In this document: piece by piece, positions 62,001-63,990 of the stretch
Layout of the letters: each line of letters opens with the position of its first letter
Numbering within the stretch: position 1 is the first letter of the stretch
NCBI GenBank assembly: GCA_964016985.1
Contig: OZ024823.1
Span: forward strand, 31,130,104 to 31,194,103
Reading direction: 5' to 3'
DNA: 64,000 nucleotides
Origin: Anodontia alba
Taxonomy: Eukaryota; Mollusca; Bivalvia; Lucinida; Lucinidae
Made by a program: the position numbers and the translations under genes
Notes under the pieces: generated by a model
Database searches by the model: none
What the model saw: the letters and a program-made list of their open reading frames with translations, nothing else
What the model was told of the DNA's origin: nothing

Positions 62001-63990
62001 TGTCATGAGGCGATTCGTTTGGCATACATGATCATATACAAATGGCAAAGACGCACACTTCTGCGCGGTGAGTATTTACCCTAGCATTACCATATGTATC
62101 CTGAAAAATTCAACAAGACCAATTGACTACCTAATGCTGTTTCTAAAAAAGCAGGGCCCAGTTGTTCAAAAACTTAACAAATTCGTTAGGTCACGTGAAG
62201 TTAAAATTTCTATGATGAAGTATGGTAAACTAATTAATATTTTTGCTGAAAAAATGTACATAACTTTTGCATTGCAAAAGTTACTCATAATCTTGCAGCA
62301 AAACTATCAATGTATTTGAAAATACCTTAGCTACAAGCGTTAAAGAGTTTGTCAAGCTACCGATCCTTTAAACAAATGGGCCCTGGATGAACGGCTTAAG
62401 ATGGGGACCTGAACAGACGCCGCGGTTCTATATTGTTTGCTCAGGCATGTCTCCCCAGCACTGAGTACTGAGTACTGTGATGTCTTCCCCAATACTGTGT
62501 AATTTGTTCTTGTCTCGAATAATGTGCACTGTGTAGTTGATGAGCGAATAACAAATACACTGGCCAGAGAATTGATACCCCACGCCACGGGAAAGGGTTT
62601 TGGGTGTATTTGCGACGTCTAAAGATCTAATTCAAACAGCGATTTCCAAGTTCGATCTGGGACTACTGCGATATATGTGGCAGCTGCAGATGAATCTGTA
62701 GGCGTAAAGTTGAACGCACATTATCATCGTATTCCTAGATTTGCTTTGTTCATTTTAAGTGGAGAACTCTCGATTTTTTTCACGAAGCGCATTAACTCAT
62801 TTACGCCGTGTGGATACTTCTACCACAATTCTTTGGGAAGGTCTATTTCCATTAACAGGGTCTGGTTAGTTTTTATTTTGACTATGTTTTAAAGAAATTT
62901 CTGCATTAAATGCAAACAGTATAGACCCTTTTCAGACGTCGCCTACTGCAACATGTAATCTGTGCCTACTTCTGTTTGCCACTTATTAATTTGAAGATCT
63001 CTAGACTACAATGGGATAAATATCACACCACAGTGGCGTCTCTGGGAATGGCGTTATCAATCTCCTGATGCGACCTTGAAAATGCATGCGCATTCTATCT
63101 CAAAATAGTTTAATATTCGGTTTACCTACTGGCCACTGACTTACGTTGCCGATGACTCATCAACCAAAACTGCATATCCTCTGTTTAATATTTAATATAC
63201 ATCAGTTTAACCCTCTAACCCCTTGATTTGTCCGATGACCGTTCCAACACAGTTCCTGTGCCTTTTGCTATATAGAGTATAGGAAGTATTGGGTCGTTTG
63301 ACGCGTTATGATATTACAGATGGACCCTTACCCGGTGGTCTGACAATCATAAACCATATTTAGAAGTGCGTGTAGACCTAATATGTGGCTCAAAGAGCGT
63401 ATTATATTTTTATTTTCTTTGGGATCACCGACCCTATCCTGATTACTTTGAAAATCGGATACCGCTAATGCCAGCGCTCGGAGCATATGCACCCTCACAA
63501 ACTACAGTGCTGTATATGAAGAGACTAATGACTGTTCCACCCAGTTCTTGTGCCTTTCACTGTATAAAGTACAGGAAATCGGGGTCATTTAATATGTGAA
63601 AGTCCTCGTAATGATATTGTAAAAGATAACCTTACCCGGCGGTAAAGACAATCTTAAACAATATGTAGACCTAGGATGTGGCTCCTAGTGTTTGTTTACT
63701 TCTTGGTTAAATAAAACTTTTCTGTACGACCAAATACAACATACAAAACTTCATAAACAGGGAGAAAGAACTGCCTTTATTGATGTGTGTTTGTACTGTT
63801 ATCAGAGAGACTATACGAACATAAATGAACGCAAATTTATTTTTCCTTTAGCAAATACTATTCTGCATGAAACGACAAAGTTTCTCACGTATGTATGTGA
63901 TTAAAATAGTAGTTTGCTTATTTTATTGTATTGTAATATTCTTTTTTTTTTTTATTTCAGAAGCCGTTGATGTTTCCACGCTTTCACAAG
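19148..63990 (+). CDS. Secreted modular protein: ephrin-rec-like, six-Cys and CBM14 repeats (3' end missing)
   Basis: Seventeen exons, all GT-AG and phase-consistent, give 690 codons and remain open at the right edge. Order: signal peptide and acidic linker (19148-19279, 24388-24445); two Ephrin_rec_like/GCC2_GCC3 repeats (27967-28125, 29598-29771); Thr linker (31018-31065); six-Cys module 1 (31983-32037 + 33919-34103); linker (36287-36358); CBM14-like 1 (37283-37534); six-Cys module 2 (40322-40382 + 43251-43426); linker (45142-45201); CBM14-like 2 (48692-48934); six-Cys module 3 (55296-55350 + 59484-59659); linkers (61441-61575, 63961-63990). No transmembrane segment is visible so far. CBM14 domains bind chitin in other proteins, so a role in an extracellular chitinous or mucous matrix is possible but inferred. 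The six-Cys module is not one I recognise. Alternative splicing of the symmetric exons is plausible. Confidence 0.85.
19324..19532 (+). repeat. E-family hairpin element, copy 4
   Basis: Core GATCAGACGCTGC / GGCGCCTGATCTGG hairpin with the GACACTAGGCATAAAATGG end. In intron 1 of gene 2. Confidence 0.7.
19700..19923 (+). repeat. E-family hairpin element, copy 5
   Basis: AACCCATTTATGCCTAGTGG start. A near-perfect hairpin of GTCTAGACCCTGATCAGACG and complement. GGGACGCCAGGCATGCACG end. Confidence 0.9.
20083..20292. repeat. F-family hairpin element, copy 1
   Basis: Termini ACCCTTGTCCTGCTGAA and TTCAGCAGGACAAGGGT. Central hairpin CAGATCCAGATCAGTTGGCT / AGCCACCTGATCTGGATCT. Core related to family E, ends different. 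Confidence 0.85.
20784..20950 (+). repeat. tRNA-derived SINE, copy 1
   Basis: A tRNA-Asp-like head (ATGGCAGCGTGTTCGCC, then TGTCACG at the anticodon position, then B box GGTTCAATCCCC) inside a unit starting GTAGTGATAGGTATATGATA. The acceptor stem is not preserved, so this is a SINE and not a tRNA gene. Confidence 0.75.
21062..21092. repeat. G-rich tract
   Basis: Short run of G-rich sequence (GTGGGGGGCGGGGGG) between the two SINE copies. Confidence 0.85.
21093..21252 (+). repeat. tRNA-derived SINE, copy 2
   Basis: Second, direct copy of the SINE at 20784, with TGTCACG and the TTAGATCCCCGG region. It ends in the same TTTTTTCACCCGTTAC segment. Confidence 0.75.
21279..21594. repeat. C-family MITE, copy 1
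   Basis: Inverted outer parts (ACTCGAACATCGATGGCTCG on the left, CGAGCCAGTGAAGTTCGACT on the right) around a partly decayed core with GCCTCATCGAGGCG and TTCTAATGAGTAC. Copies at 27528, 41706 and 45207. Confidence 0.75.
21826..21925. repeat. E-family fragment, copy 6
   Basis: Truncated copy with TTTGTAAACAGTGTAC and GCGGCGTCTGATCAGGAG. Confidence 0.5.
22327..22605 (-). repeat. HP-B element, copy 3
   Basis: CATCACGAAAACATGCC start, GGCATGTTTGCGTAATG end. Perfect core GTTAGAACCGCCTC / GAGGCGGTTCTAAC. Confidence 0.9.
22838..23087 (+). repeat. HP-B element, copy 4
   Basis: CATTACGAAAAACGCC start, GGCATGTTTCCGTGATG end. The left part of the central hairpin is deleted. Confidence 0.8.
23553..23637. 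repeat. (CTGT)n(CT)n compound microsatellite
   Basis: CTGT units followed by a long CT run. Confidence 0.95.
24083..24332. repeat. G-family element, copy 2
   Basis: GAGCCACAACGTCAGAAAAC start and TTTTCTCATGTTGCGGCTC end form inverted termini. The inner GATCAGCCTGCGCA and its counterpart CTGCGCGGATGCACAGG are present. It ends about 56 bp before exon 2 of gene 2. Confidence 0.75.
24388..24445 (+). CDS. Gene 2 exon 2: short linker
   Basis: Acceptor TTTATTATAG, donor GTAAGT. 58 nt, reads VPLNDETAATDAVAKYLG with one base over. Phase 0 in, phase 1 out, which sets the phase for all later modules. Small exon, so slightly less certain than the Cys-rich ones. Confidence 0.65.
24473..24720 (+). repeat. 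HP-B element, copy 5 (right end truncated)
   Basis: CATTACGAAAACACGCC starts only 27 bp after the exon 2 donor. Strong core hairpin. The right terminus is lost. Confidence 0.8.
24721..25360. other. Intron sequence, nothing recognised
   Basis: AT-rich intron 2 of gene 2, with no exon or repeat identified. Confidence 0.4.
25360..25627 (+). repeat. HP-B element, copy 6
   Basis: Left terminus decayed, right terminus TTTTCGTGATG intact. Core GTTAGAACCGCCTTGG / GTGAGGCGGTTCTAAC. A T run near 25420-25438 has expanded inside the left arm. Confidence 0.85.
25752..26010 (-). repeat. SINE (J family) with tRNA-like head, copy 2
   Basis: The minus strand starts GCCGGCCGTGGTGGTTCAG and has the B box GGTTCGATCCCC, a polymerase III promoter arrangement. 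The rest matches the copy at 10279. Translation gives the VVQLDARPTGDKEVAGS pattern, which is a SINE by-product and not a protein. Confidence 0.75.
26149..26492. repeat. D-family MITE, copy 2
   Basis: ACAGTCGACCCTCGTTATC start and GATAACGAGGTTCGACTGT end. Internal hairpin AAAAGAGGAGAAATTGCTCC with its complement. Confidence 0.9.
26493..26999. other. Intron sequence with G-like remnants
   Basis: Diverged pieces resembling the G family (CACATGCGCAAAG, GACTGCGCATATGCGCG) but no complete copy. No exon seen. Confidence 0.35.
27001..27215 (+). repeat. E-family element, copy 7 (decayed core)
   Basis: AACCCATTAAGCCGAGTGG start and the GTCTGATCTGGGTGTGCATT half of the hairpin. The other half is scrambled. 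Confidence 0.55.
27340..27497. repeat. Q-type repeat with internal inverted repeat
   Basis: AAAGGAAAGAACTTTGTCC and AAATTCTTTCCTTTAAG form an inverted pair, followed by a CTGGTTCCCCTTA end seen near other Q-type pieces. Confidence 0.5.
27528..27887. repeat. C-family MITE, copy 2
   Basis: ACAGTCAAACTTCAATAGC start and CATTGAAGTTCGACTGT end. The core is a perfect hairpin, GTACTCATTAGAATCGCCTC / GAGGCGATTCTAATGAGTAC. It ends about 80 bp before exon 3. Confidence 0.9.
27967..28125 (+). CDS. Gene 2 exon 3: ephrin-receptor-like repeat 1
   Basis: Acceptor ATTTTCAG, donor GTAAGT, 159 nt, phase 1 in and out. Reads FSCPKGYKCQPVIDCLPC, then EFGTYKDGEGSGICTPCP and TTLRKGAESRLEC. The C-x2-C-x2-GTYKDG-x-C-x2-CP-x-TT-x-GA-x-C pattern is that of Ephrin_rec_like/GCC2_GCC3 repeats in extracellular proteins. 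Confidence 0.9.
28295..28513. repeat. H-family palindromic MITE, copy 3
   Basis: GGGCCCGTTTGTTCAAAGC start and CTGAACAACTGGTCCC end. The central hairpin is degraded. Confidence 0.7.
28602..28878 (+). repeat. HP-B element, copy 7
   Basis: CATTACGAAAACATGCC to GGCGTGTTTTCGTGATG. Perfect core GAACCGCCTCGGCGAGGCGG. Confidence 0.95.
28890..29100. repeat. Q-type repeat
   Basis: TTTGAAAGGGATTTAC with GAAATTGCTCCCC, a pyrimidine-rich tract and a TCCTGAAAGTGTAATAATCC end. Confidence 0.4.
29408..29542. repeat. F-family fragment, copy 2
   Basis: CTGATCTGGATCTGCACTG to TTCAGCAGGACACGGGTT. Lacks the left half. Ends 55 bp before exon 4. Confidence 0.7.
29598..29771 (+). CDS. Gene 2 exon 4: ephrin-receptor-like repeat 2
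   Basis: Acceptor TTATTTCAG, donor GTAAGT, 174 nt, phase 1 in and out. Reads FCPPGYELSHCGNTCTKC, RPGTYKAGWEKDVLCREC and NKSECYV. Same cysteine pattern as exon 3. One consensus N-glycosylation site (NKS). Confidence 0.9.
29855..29940. repeat. Solo hairpin core (B/C-like)
   Basis: GGGTACTCATTTGAAGCGCC / GGCGCTTCTAATAAGTACCC between AT-rich flanks and without HP-B or C termini. A core hairpin on its own. Confidence 0.7.
30025..30303 (+). repeat. HP-B element, copy 8
   Basis: CATAACGAAAACACGCC to GGCGTGTTTTCGTGATG. Core hairpin degraded on its right half. Confidence 0.9.
30624..30728 (+). repeat. PAL-A palindromic element, copy 4
   Basis: GCATTCTACGTAAATC arms. The inner arms carry ATCGGGCCGTCATCGG, a derived variant present on both sides of the palindrome. 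Confidence 0.9.
31018..31065 (+). CDS. Gene 2 exon 5: Thr-rich linker
   Basis: Acceptor TTATTACAG, donor GTATTA, 48 nt, phase 1 in and out. Reads EEDTPVTTTTVSTTVI, a likely O-glycosylated spacer. Confidence 0.75.
31123..31367 (-). repeat. HP-B element, copy 9
   Basis: CATCATGAAAACATATC start, GGCGTGTTTTTGTAATT end. Part of the left arm is deleted; perfect GAACCGCCTCGGCGAGGCGG core. Confidence 0.85.
31703..31955. repeat. G-family element, copy 3
   Basis: GCGCCACAACGTGAGAAAAC start, TTTTCGGACGTTCGGCTC end. A 27-bp internal duplication (CGATTCGCGCAGTTTAATC). Ends 28 bp before exon 6. Confidence 0.65.
31983..32037 (+). CDS. Gene 2 exon 6: six-Cys module 1, first half
   Basis: Acceptor GTCTTTAG, donor GTGAGT, 55 nt, phase 1 in, phase 2 out. 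Reads ADCEAACKAPSETESDLC then Arg completed by the next exon. Three of the six module cysteines (C-x3-C-x10-C). Confidence 0.8.
32190..32860. other. Intron sequence, nothing recognised
   Basis: Only a short run of overlapping ACGTC/GACGTT motifs near 32205-32245, itself a weak palindrome. No exon found. Confidence 0.4.
32861..33138 (-). repeat. HP-B element, copy 10
   Basis: CATCACGAAAACATACC to GGCGTGTTTTCGTAATG. Perfect core. Confidence 0.95.
33291..33612. repeat. D-family MITE, copy 3
   Basis: ACAGTCGACCCTCGTTATC start, TTCGAGATAACGAGAATC end. Hairpin AAAAGAGGAGAAATTGC present. The last terminal bases are lost. Confidence 0.85.
33919..34103 (+). CDS. Gene 2 exon 7: six-Cys module 1, second half
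   Basis: Acceptor ATTTCTATAG, donor GTATGA, 185 nt, phase 2 in, phase 1 out. Reads SASVRSLFVCLDQKYTICYK, then a likely helical stretch (LKNQLVHVLNQADW) and ends WFMQECP. Cysteines 4, 5 and 6 match the other two modules in spacing (C-x7-C, then 42 residues to the last Cys instead of 39). The most diverged of the three. Confidence 0.8.
34344..34658 (-). repeat. HP-B element, copy 11, doubled core
   Basis: CATCAGGAAAATCTACC to GGCGTGTTTTTGTAATG. The central hairpin half is repeated, so GAACCGCCTCGGCGAGGCGG occurs twice in tandem about 35 bp apart. Confidence 0.95.
34660..36286. other. Intron sequence, weak repeat remnants only
   Basis: A segment at about 35560-35760 has GACAGCGAAGGCGCAGTCTG and other pieces resembling the G family and 45640-45860. 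Open frames across it show no domains. Confidence 0.4.
36287..36358 (+). CDS. Gene 2 exon 8: Ser/Thr-rich linker
   Basis: Acceptor AATTTCAG, donor GTACAG, 72 nt, phase 1 in and out. Reads DDDMITDKNVTTTESTLTSI and FTSP. One N-glycosylation consensus (NVT). Confidence 0.75.
36631..36909 (+). repeat. HP-B element, copy 12
   Basis: CATTACGAAAACATGCC to GGCATGTTTTCGTGATG. Perfect core hairpin. Confidence 0.95.
37283..37534 (+). CDS. Gene 2 exon 9: CBM14-like domain 1
   Basis: 252 nt, phase 1 in and out, donor GTACGA. The N-terminal part (ECSSDKECGAGGQCLSGYCG) resembles short EB-type cysteine motifs. Then CSELAYAALPGCERFCQCD, WKLQTC and ELFDETINNCNH follow, ending NLCAS. Spacing C-x10-C-x3-C-x-C-x11-C-x14-C plus the F-D-x3-N-x-C motif matches chitin-binding type-2 (peritrophin-A) domains. 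The acceptor is a NAGNAG (TTTTCAGCAG), so Ala may be included or skipped. Confidence 0.85.
37714..38076. repeat. I-family long palindrome, copy 2
   Basis: Arms with CCCATATCCCTCAAAAATAG on the left and its complement at the right end (TATTTTTGAGGGATATGG). Centre TTAATGTTGGCAACATTAA. Confidence 0.9.
38343..38608 (+). repeat. HP-B element, copy 13 (decayed)
   Basis: Right end GGTATGTTTTCGTGATG intact, left end and core substantially mutated. Confidence 0.8.
38828..38933 (+). repeat. PAL-A palindromic element, copy 5
   Basis: CCCAGCTAGCATTCTACG start, GAATGCTGACTGGG end. Inner arms are of the ATCGGGCCGTC subtype as in copy 4, with a 2-bp deletion in the left inner arm. Confidence 0.9.
39241..39480 (+). 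repeat. M-family repeat, copy 1
   Basis: Contains GTGGCGGCGGTAGAA, GCAGATTATATTTCATTTCC and GAAGAGTCTCAATAAAACCG, ending TGTGTTCTTTGTTTCCAA. Followed by a direct copy. Confidence 0.8.
39505..39745 (+). repeat. M-family repeat, copy 2
   Basis: Direct tandem copy of 39241-39480, about 264 bp apart, sharing the same landmarks. Confidence 0.8.
40133..40239 (-). repeat. PAL-A palindromic element, copy 6
   Basis: CCCAGTAAGCATTCTACA start, centre CAGGGTAGCTG. The left inner arm has the GTCATCGG variant and the right the older GATAACGG form, so the palindrome is mismatched there. Confidence 0.9.
40322..40382 (+). CDS. Gene 2 exon 10: six-Cys module 2, first half
   Basis: Acceptor TTTCTTACAG, donor GTATGT, 61 nt, phase 1 in, phase 2 out. 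Reads VQCENICQRPPTDLEQIDIC then Arg. C-x3-C-x12-C. Confidence 0.85.
40400..41169. other. Intron sequence, one Q-type remnant
   Basis: A Q-type remnant near 40500-40625 (CATTCTTTCCCTTCAGCG). Otherwise nothing recognised. Confidence 0.35.
41170..41486. repeat. D-family MITE, copy 4
   Basis: ACAGTCGTTTCTCGTTATC start, GATAACGAGAGTCGACTGTA end. Internal hairpin AATATTGTGGAAAAGAGGAG. Confidence 0.9.
41706..42049. repeat. C-family MITE, copy 3 (decayed)
   Basis: ACATCGATGGTACATTTACC on the left and a CCACTGAAGATTAATTGTA end. The core hairpin is mostly lost. Confidence 0.6.
42281..42535 (+). repeat. M-family repeat, copy 3
   Basis: GTGTGGCGGTCGTAAAAAG, AAGCCGGCGCTAGGGGG and GAAGAGACTCAATCAAACCG landmarks. 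Confidence 0.75.
42767..43012. repeat. R palindromic MITE
   Basis: Termini GGCCCTGAGGTTATAAA and TTTATAACCTCGGGGCC. Internal pairs TTCATGCTCAACTCAACTG / CAGCTGAGTTGAGCATGAA and a centre AAATGCCAACTATTGTTGGC. Only copy recognised. Confidence 0.8.
43150..43187. repeat. Poly(A) tract
   Basis: About 37 consecutive A, about 60 bp before exon 11. Confidence 0.95.
43251..43426 (+). CDS. Gene 2 exon 11: six-Cys module 2, second half
   Basis: Acceptor TACGTTTTAG, donor GTATGT, 176 nt, phase 2 in, phase 1 out. Reads SHDIRQYVKCLRNKYRHCGS, then ISADLYNQLNYLL and ends DNYIRRCL. C-x7-C, then 39 residues to the last Cys. About half the residues match module 3. Confidence 0.9.
43472..43750 (-). repeat. HP-B element, copy 14
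   Basis: CATCACAAAAACATGCC, 46 bp after the exon 11 donor, to GGCGTGTTTTCGTTATG. Confidence 0.95.
43849..44048. repeat. F-family hairpin element, copy 3
   Basis: AACCCTGGTACTGCTGAA start, TTCAGGATGATAAGGG end. Core GATCCAGATAAGTTGG / CCAGCTGATCTTG. Confidence 0.7.
44322..44390 (+). pseudogene. Possible broken linker exon of gene 2
   Basis: Acceptor TTCTTTATAG precedes ACGAAAAATACCCCT, which resembles the start of exon 5 (GAAGAAGATACCCCT), but the imposed frame stops after DEKYP. A shifted frame reads Thr/Lys/Pro-rich. Part of the same sequence (GAAACCACCGACGCA) recurs at about 47821, so this may instead be an old duplicated intron segment. Weak call. Confidence 0.3.
44644..44915 (-). repeat. 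HP-B element, copy 15 (core deleted)
   Basis: CATCACGAAAACTTGCC start, GGCATGTTTTCGTAATA end. An A/C-rich insertion replaces part of the core and the right hairpin half is missing. Confidence 0.85.
44925..45128. repeat. G-family element, copy 4 (partial, duplicated end)
   Basis: GCATTCTCCACTGGGCGCAG to GTACGGTTTCTCATGTTGCG. The right end is tandemly repeated (about 45035-45062 and 45095-45125). It ends about 14 bp before exon 12. Confidence 0.6.
45142..45201 (+). CDS. Gene 2 exon 12: Thr/Pro-rich linker
   Basis: Acceptor TTTATTTCAG, donor GTATAT, 60 nt, phase 1 in and out. Reads GGDHTTTLTTEAPPPPTTSS. Lies between a G element ending 14 bp upstream and a C element starting about 5 bp into the next intron. 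Confidence 0.7.
45207..45559. repeat. C-family MITE, copy 4
   Basis: GCAGTTGAACGTAAATAACTC start, CCATTGAAGTTCTACTGT end. The hairpin core is decayed (ACTCCTTAGAATTGC only). Confidence 0.7.
45640..46451. other. Intron sequence with a G-like remnant
   Basis: About 45650-45860 shows G-like pieces (CCAGATCAGCCAACGG, AGGTCCTGATCAGACTGCGC). No exon was found in the rest. Confidence 0.4.
46452..46731 (-). repeat. HP-B element, copy 16
   Basis: CATCAGGAGAACATGCC to GGCGTGTTTTCGTAATG. Core with one mismatch. Confidence 0.95.
46732..46915 (+). repeat. M-family repeat, copy 4
   Basis: Abuts the HP-B copy. AAGCCGGCGCTAGGGGG and GAAGAGACTCAATCAAACCG landmarks. Confidence 0.8.
47003..47200 (+). repeat. 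M-family repeat, copy 5
   Basis: TTTCGGATCATTGAGACTAT, AAGCCGGCGCTACGGGG, GAGTCTCCGATTTTTGTG. Confidence 0.8.
47275..47390. repeat. G-family fragment
   Basis: GAAGACTGATCGGACTG to TTCTCACGTTGCGATTC, right half only. Confidence 0.5.
47400..48691. other. Intron sequence with poly(A) tract
   Basis: Holds a segment near 47808-47850 similar to 44355-44395 and an A run at about 48437-48468. No exon seen. Confidence 0.4.
48692..48934 (+). CDS. Gene 2 exon 13: CBM14-like domain 2
   Basis: Acceptor AATAATTCAG, donor GTAATA, 243 nt, phase 1 in and out. GCVWDSDCGYAGFCDNGVCG (EB-like), CSELAYAALPGCDSYCQCD, WMLQTC, LLFDETINQCNH and ICAS. Very close to exon 9, with the core CSELAYAALPGC identical, which implies a fairly recent duplication or strong constraint. 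Confidence 0.9.
48970..49017. repeat. C-family fragment
   Basis: TTTTTACCGTGGCTGATTTG matches the inner left part of family C. It lies about 35 bp after the exon 13 donor. Confidence 0.5.
49195..49303. repeat. E-family fragment, copy 8
   Basis: CAGACATTTCTGAGCAAATA, GTCTGACGCCACAGAACGC and CGTCTGATCAGG show the hairpin of family E. Confidence 0.5.
49367..49651 (-). repeat. HP-B element, copy 17 (mixed arms)
   Basis: Starts CATTGCGAAACAACGCC and ends GGCGTGTTTTCGTAATG, so both ends are of the CATTACG type. After about 60 bp of one arm it switches to the other arm, suggesting recombination between orientations. Perfect core hairpin. Confidence 0.9.
50150..50740 (+). repeat. Start of 145-bp tandem repeat element
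   Basis: Opens with the hairpin TAGCTCACCTGAGCACGAAG / GTGAGCTA and a GTCCGTCGTCC-rich tract. Then come units with CCAATTGACTTGAAACTTGG (about 50303, 50488, 50634) and a GATGGCCGCCATGGCC palindrome. This block type is common in bivalve genomes. Confidence 0.8.
50741..51880 (-). mobile_element. Retroelement 3' part, copy 1
   Basis: On the minus strand it starts with an RT-protein tail (51599-51877), continues through noncoding or decayed sequence and ends near 50745 at GGCAATGATCAGG. The part from about 51478 down to 50745 is an inverted counterpart of 54009-54800 (shared: AATCATTCT, CTCCGGTGGGCC, GTTCAGTCCGCATGAAGG). Confidence 0.75.
51599..51877 (-). pseudogene. Reverse-transcriptase C-terminal fragment
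   Basis: Contains DFDFQIVNFPFLDGDVPRAA, SYGVYISQLILFARVSSHV, FNTRNKLLTAKLLNQGYRYH and KLRKAFSKFYRRHSD. The order YGVYISQLIRFAR - FNxRNxxLTxKLLxQGYRYHKLRKxFxKFYxRH recurs in retroelement-encoded proteins of cnidarians and molluscs. The clade is not certain. No catalytic RT core remains, so this is a 5'-truncated copy. Confidence 0.75.
51881..52660 (+). repeat. 145-bp tandem repeat, continuation
   Basis: Six units with the AATTGACTC motif at about 51921, 52065, 52210, 52355, 52500 and 52646, each with GATCAAAAATAGCTAAAATC and a GCCGCCATGGCGGCC-like palindrome. The array is interrupted by the retroelement on the left and the mariner on the right; its last unit resumes after the mariner (GTAGGAAGCC at 53999). 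Confidence 0.9.
52661..53998 (+). mobile_element. Mariner transposon, nearly complete
   Basis: Inverted repeats of about 29 bp (ACGAGGGATGTTCGAAATGA and its inverse) with TA duplications at 52661 and 53997. Total about 1.33 kb. It interrupts a 145-bp repeat unit. It encodes one long transposase frame (52928-53926) with a damaged N-terminus and a substituted catalytic residue. Confidence 0.95.
52928..53926 (+). pseudogene. Mariner transposase (D,D34D), catalytically impaired
   Basis: An open frame of 332 codons carries the mariner plan: HTH regions SYDTVRRWKKKFESG and VGISLSTVHLILKKH, WVPHLLTDEQK, first catalytic Asp in TGDETWVHYFEP, then HYNAPAHTA where HDNA is expected, and third Asp in YSPDLAPCDFFLFPKLK with 34 residues between the last two positions. 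The second catalytic Asp is therefore Tyr, one G-to-T change away. There is no ATG at the frame's start. A likely original start at 52854 (ATGGTTGGTAGAAGCG) reads 25 codons and stops, so a small deletion before 52928 broke the N-terminus. The transposase probably cannot act, although the ends could still be mobilised in trans. Confidence 0.9.
54009..54800 (+). mobile_element. Retroelement 3' tail, copy 2 (inverted)
   Basis: Inverted counterpart of 50745-51478. Decayed frames such as WCLMLWLWSGPPESNCW (54194 on) match the minus-strand reading WYLMLYLWSGPPESYCW of copy 1. Ends CCTGATCATTGCCTCCC near 54795. The RT region is absent. An M-family fragment lies inside. Confidence 0.75.
54496..54572 (+). 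repeat. M-family fragment, copy 6
   Basis: GAGTCTCCGATTTTCGTG and TTTGTTTCCAAAGGCAGTCC match the right half of the M family. Confidence 0.6.
54800..55295. other. Intron sequence with a short direct repeat
   Basis: TAAAATATGAGTATACCATT (about 55050) and TAAAATATAAGTATACGAAT (about 55212) begin two similar 60-bp segments about 160 bp apart. No exon before 55296. Confidence 0.45.
55296..55350 (+). CDS. Gene 2 exon 14: six-Cys module 3, first half
   Basis: Acceptor TTCTGTTTCAG, donor GTAAGT, 55 nt, phase 1 in, phase 2 out. Reads VTCDVNCPVPPSGLSDIC then Arg, C-x3-C-x10-C. Confidence 0.85.
55351..58027. other. Large intron stretch, no exon recognised
   Basis: Contains an A run at about 55966-56001. 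A diverged direct duplication (GACTAGCTAGTTTCGGCC near 56409 and AGTCTAGCTAGTAGGGCC near 56676) is also present. Open frames at 57200-57390, 57587-57781 and 57796-58026 have no domain I recognise and no splice-compatible relation to gene 2. Confidence 0.4.
58028..58950 (+). repeat. Element with about 151-bp tandem units
   Basis: Opens with the hairpin ACCCCGCCACACAATAGTGG and a GTCCGTCCGTCC tract. Then come units marked by TTCGTTTCC at about 58131, 58282, 58433, 58584 and 58730, each with GTTATCTGCCCGAGACACGC. Same plan as the 50150 block: hairpin, GTCCGT tract, tandem units of nucleosome-like length. Confidence 0.85.
59484..59659 (+). CDS. Gene 2 exon 15: six-Cys module 3, second half
   Basis: Acceptor TTTATTTTAG, donor GTAAAT, 176 nt, phase 2 in, phase 1 out. 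Reads SHDVRQFVKCLKNKYEHCGI, LSSDLYTQLSALIL and DYMQQCL. Same length and spacing as exon 11. Confidence 0.9.
59660..61440. other. Intron sequence, nothing recognised
   Basis: T-rich tract near 60138-60178 and a G-like remnant near 61190-61280 (CATCCTGCGCATGCGCAAAG). No exon found. Confidence 0.4.
61441..61575 (+). CDS. Gene 2 exon 16: Ser/Thr/Pro/Gln linker
   Basis: Acceptor ATACTATAG, donor GTATCG, 135 nt, phase 1 in and out. Reads GQGYTTEIPGVQSTVEEIHL, then TTFPPQPSSTSAQQSPTAET and RNLTT. Mucin-like composition with one N-glycosylation consensus (NLT). Confidence 0.8.
61665..62015. repeat. G-like repeat, tandem pair
   Basis: Motifs GCTCAGCGAAGATTCAGATC and CCAGCGAAGAATCAAATTAG start two related halves, each with a CTCATTACAAAAC or CTCATGACAAAAC flank. 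The right end ATTTTGTTGGTTTTGTCATG is the inverse of those flanks. Confidence 0.6.
62154..62383. repeat. H-family palindromic MITE, copy 4
   Basis: GGGCCCAGTTGTTCAAAAAC start, AAACAAATGGGCCC end. Central hairpin AACTTTTGCATTGCAAAAGT. Confidence 0.85.
62790..62990 (+). repeat. E-family element, copy 9 (decayed)
   Basis: TTAACTCATTTACGCCGTGT start, AAATGCAAACAGTATAGACC, then a decayed hairpin. Confidence 0.55.
63400..63545 (+). repeat. M-family fragment, copy 7
   Basis: TTTCTTTGGGATCACCGACC, CCGCTAATGCCAGCGCTCGG and ATATGAAGAGACTAATGAC match the M family. Confidence 0.6.
63961..63990 (+). CDS. Gene 2 exon 17: short linker
   Basis: A T-rich tract ending TTTATTTCAG precedes, donor GTGGGT follows. 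30 nt, phase 1 in and out. Reads EAVDVSTLSQ. By analogy with the earlier order, a CBM14-like exon is expected right of the window. Confidence 0.65.
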
